NCBI GenBank assembly: GCA_964639275.1
Contig: CAZXCQ010000151.1
Coordinates: 1 to 15,379, forward strand
Origin: CAZXCQ01 sp964639275
Lineage (GTDB): Bacteria > Desulfobacterota > DSM-4660 > Desulfatiglandales > Desulfatiglandaceae
Direction of reading: 5' to 3'
DNA length: 15,379 nt
Shown: positions 13,927-15,379 of the stretch, in pieces
Layout: each line of letters opens with the position of its first letter
Numbering within the stretch: the first letter of the stretch is position 1
Program-made: the position numbers and the translations under genes
The notes under the pieces: model-generated
Databases searched by the model: none
What the model was told of the DNA's origin: nothing
The model's input: only the letters and a program-made list of their open reading frames with translations

Positions 13927-15099
13927 CTATCTTTCAACCAGGGCGACCCGCCTGTTGTACCAGTTCATAAACGTTGACGTGGAGAGGCTGAAGATGAGAT
14001 AGACCGCCATGATCAAGGCCACCCCTTCAATGGACTGCCCGGTCTGATTGATGGTGGTATTGGCCACCGAGACAAAATCGGGGTATCCGATGGCAACGGC
14101 CAGGGAGCTGTTTTTTGTCAGGTTGAGCATCTGGCTTGTCAGCGGGGGAATGATGACCCGAAGTGCCTGCGGCAATACGACCAGCGAGAGGACCTGGGCC
14201 GGTCTCAGCCCGATGGCCATGGCGGCCTCCAGCTGCCCCTTGCCCACTGACTGAATCCCTGCCCTGACCACTTCTGCGACAAAGGCGGCGGTGTAAAGCA
14301 CCAGCCCCAGCAGGAGGGCAATAAACTCGGGGCTGAGCGTCACCCCGCCCTTAAAATTAAAGCCCTGGAGCCTGGGGAGATCCATCTGGGTGGGGGCCCC
14401 AAATGCCATCCATGTAAAAAGCGGAAACCCGATAAGGAGAGTGGCGGAGATCTTAAAGAGCGGCAGGGTTTTGCCGGTTCTGGCCTGTCGGCCCTTGGCC
14501 CAACGCCTCAGCAGATAGACGGTCACGCATCCCAGAATAAATGCCAGAAAGATATAGCCGTGAGAGGGGTGGGCCTGGGGTACGGCGAAGACCACGCCAC
14601 GGTTGCACAGAATAAGCCCCTTTATGGGATTGAGCGCCTGGCGGGGAGAGGGGAGCGCTCCATAAAAGATGGCATACCAGAAAAAGAGCTGGAGCAGGAC
14701 CGGGATATCCTGCATGACCTCGATGTATATCTCCGCCAGTTTGGAGACCAGCCAGTTGCTGGAAAGACGCGCGACCCCGATCAGGGTTCCCAGGATGATC
14801 GTCAGCACAATGCCGATAAAGGCGACCCTCAGGGTGTTTAACGCACCCACAAGGAGGGCCCTGGCGTAAGTGTCTGCAGCAGAGTAAGGGATCAGGGACT
14901 CTCCGATCTCAAACGAGGATTCGTTGTGCAGGAATCCAAATCCGGTGGCGATCCCCTGCCTTTGGAGATTGACGAGGGTGTTGGAGACCAGATACCAGGC
15001 CAGCAACCCGACCATCATCAGGACCCCGATCTGCGCGAGGATCGACCGTTTCTTGGGGTCAAGCCAAAACGGGATTCTTTCGGAGGGTCTTTTACTCAA
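13927..15099 (-). CDS. aapQ: General L-amino-acid ABC transporter permease
   Basis: This 390-residue inner-membrane permease of the Aap/Bzt importer shows GIATGFGFLHNESSFEIGESLIPY near the N-terminus, IEVMQDIPVLLQLFFWYAIFY, a long insert between membrane segments typical of AapQ/BztB (GCVTVYLLRRWAKGRQARTG to PTQMDLPRLQGFNFKGG), and the EAA loop VGKGQLEAAMAIGLRPAQVLSLVVLPQALRVIIPP. The start is TTG 15099: an in-frame TAG lies just upstream, so the gene cannot extend far, and AGGG about ten bases before it is only a fair ribosome site. It heads aapQ-aapM-aapP. The usual upstream partner, the binding protein AapJ, does not reach the 280 bases available before the window ends. Confidence 0.92.
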   Translation of the reverse strand: MSKRPSERIPFWLDPKKRSILAQIGVLMMVGLLAWYLVSNTLVNLQRQGIATGFGFLHNESSFEIGESLIPYSAADTYARALLVGALNTLRVAFIGIVLTIILGTLIGVARLSSNWLVSKLAEIYIEVMQDIPVLLQLFFWYAIFYGALPSPRQALNPIKGLILCNRGVVFAVPQAHPSHGYIFLAFILGCVTVYLLRRWAKGRQARTGKTLPLFKISATLLIGFPLFTWMAFGAPTQMDLPRLQGFNFKGGVTLSPEFIALLLGLVLYTAAFVAEVVRAGIQSVGKGQLEAAMAIGLRPAQVLSLVVLPQALRVIIPPLTSQMLNLTKNSSLAVAIGYPDFVSVANTTINQTGQSIEGVALIMAVYLIFSLSTSTFMNWYNRRVALVER

Positions 15100-15379
15100 C
15101 GCCGAATAGCCCTAAGGCGGCCTAACGACCGCAGCTAAAACGGTGGCCAGTGTTCAGTATTGAGGTTTGCTGAAACCTGGCCTCGTGAACGGTTACGGTT
15201 TTGGGTCTCAGGCCGCGATTTCTAAAAACACAGTAACACTTTAGCCCTTTGAAATCCGGGCAATGGGGATTCCGTTTTTCGGGCGTATAACTCGCCCGTA
15301 AGAGAGCGTAAAGAAATCACCTGACAGAGGTGAAAACAGGCGGCAGTATTTGTTAGAAAGTCTTATGGTTCCTGGTGAT
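15100..15379 (-). promoter_or_regulatory. Structured gene-free leader of the aapQMP operon
   Basis: No gene is visible in these 280 bases. On the minus strand, reading toward aapQ, there are a TCACCT/AGGTGA hairpin (15333-15317, followed by ATTTCTTT), a CGGGCG/CGCCCG hairpin with a seven-base loop (15298-15280), and a GGCCAG/CTGGCC stem (15182-15145) competing with AGGTTT-CAGC-AAACCT inside it. An ACCG/CGGT stem lies closer to the gene. I do not recognise a named RNA. The hairpins could attenuate or process a message between an upstream aapJ and aapQ. Confidence 0.4.

Noticed and set aside
12966..13970. Long plus-strand open frame (334 codons) opposite aapM
   Set aside because: It is antisense to a clear permease gene, its product is low-complexity and very rich in Pro, Gly, Asp and Arg, and it has no recognisable motif. 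It arises from the codon bias of aapM.
15280..15298. CGGGCG/CGCCCG hairpin as an intrinsic terminator
   Set aside because: On the minus strand it is followed by AAAAA; on the plus strand the T-run precedes it. Neither orientation has the terminator layout. The loop TATAACT was also considered as an integron-type core, but it does not match the consensus.

Overview
The window looks like a piece of a Desulfobacterota (deltaproteobacterial) chromosome of moderate GC. The basis is the gene families present, the many copies of a GTCATTCCCGCGAAAGCGGG-type palindromic repeat, and a GEMM-type riboswitch. No 16S rRNA or other marker gene is present, so this placement is an inference. Every convincing gene is on the minus strand, so transcription runs from high to low coordinates.

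Layout from the right. (1) 15379-12031: a structured, gene-free leader, then aapQ-aapM-aapP, two permeases and the ATPase of a general L-amino-acid ABC importer. The binding-protein gene aapJ is not in the window. (2) About 11870-11350: open but decayed, unrecognised coding remnants. (3) 11384-10887: a long regulatory leader. It contains a sigma70-type promoter, a strong Shine-Dalgarno with two tiny overlapping upstream ORFs, a GEMM-I aptamer whose specificity base is G (predicting c-di-GMP), and a multibranched intrinsic terminator whose 5' strand is the 3' strand of the aptamer. This predicts a ligand-ON switch. (4) 10886-9138: a PhnD-like periplasmic binding protein coupled by TGAATG to an ABC_sub_bind-family protein; neither has a cognate permease or ATPase here. 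(5) 9137-8057: a repeat island with palindromic elements, two arrays of half-repeats at 21-22 bp period, and a GIY-YIG nuclease gene bracketed by inverted copies of the repeat. (6) 7990-5846: a TonB-dependent outer-membrane receptor. (7) 5538-4396: an AAA/DUF4143 ATPase. (8) 4278-3777: a Phd/YefM-RelE toxin-antitoxin pair with a promoter embedded in an 11-bp perfect inverted repeat. (9) 3649-1313: a membrane class III nucleotide cyclase with periplasmic sensor, HAMP, PAS-like and PilZ-like regions, whose purine-selecting residues look guanylate-type. (10) 1015-1: a graveyard with a deleted, frameshifted REP-associated (Y1) transposase remnant bounded by inverted repeats and flanked by fragments of other genes.

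Working model (inference): the riboswitch, the two orphan periplasmic binding proteins and the TonB receptor form an uptake or sensing module switched on by c-di-GMP, with the repeat and GIY-YIG island inserted in its middle. The nearby cyclase adds a possible second nucleotide signal. The riboswitch with its upstream ORFs and rebuilt terminator is the most interesting item in the window.
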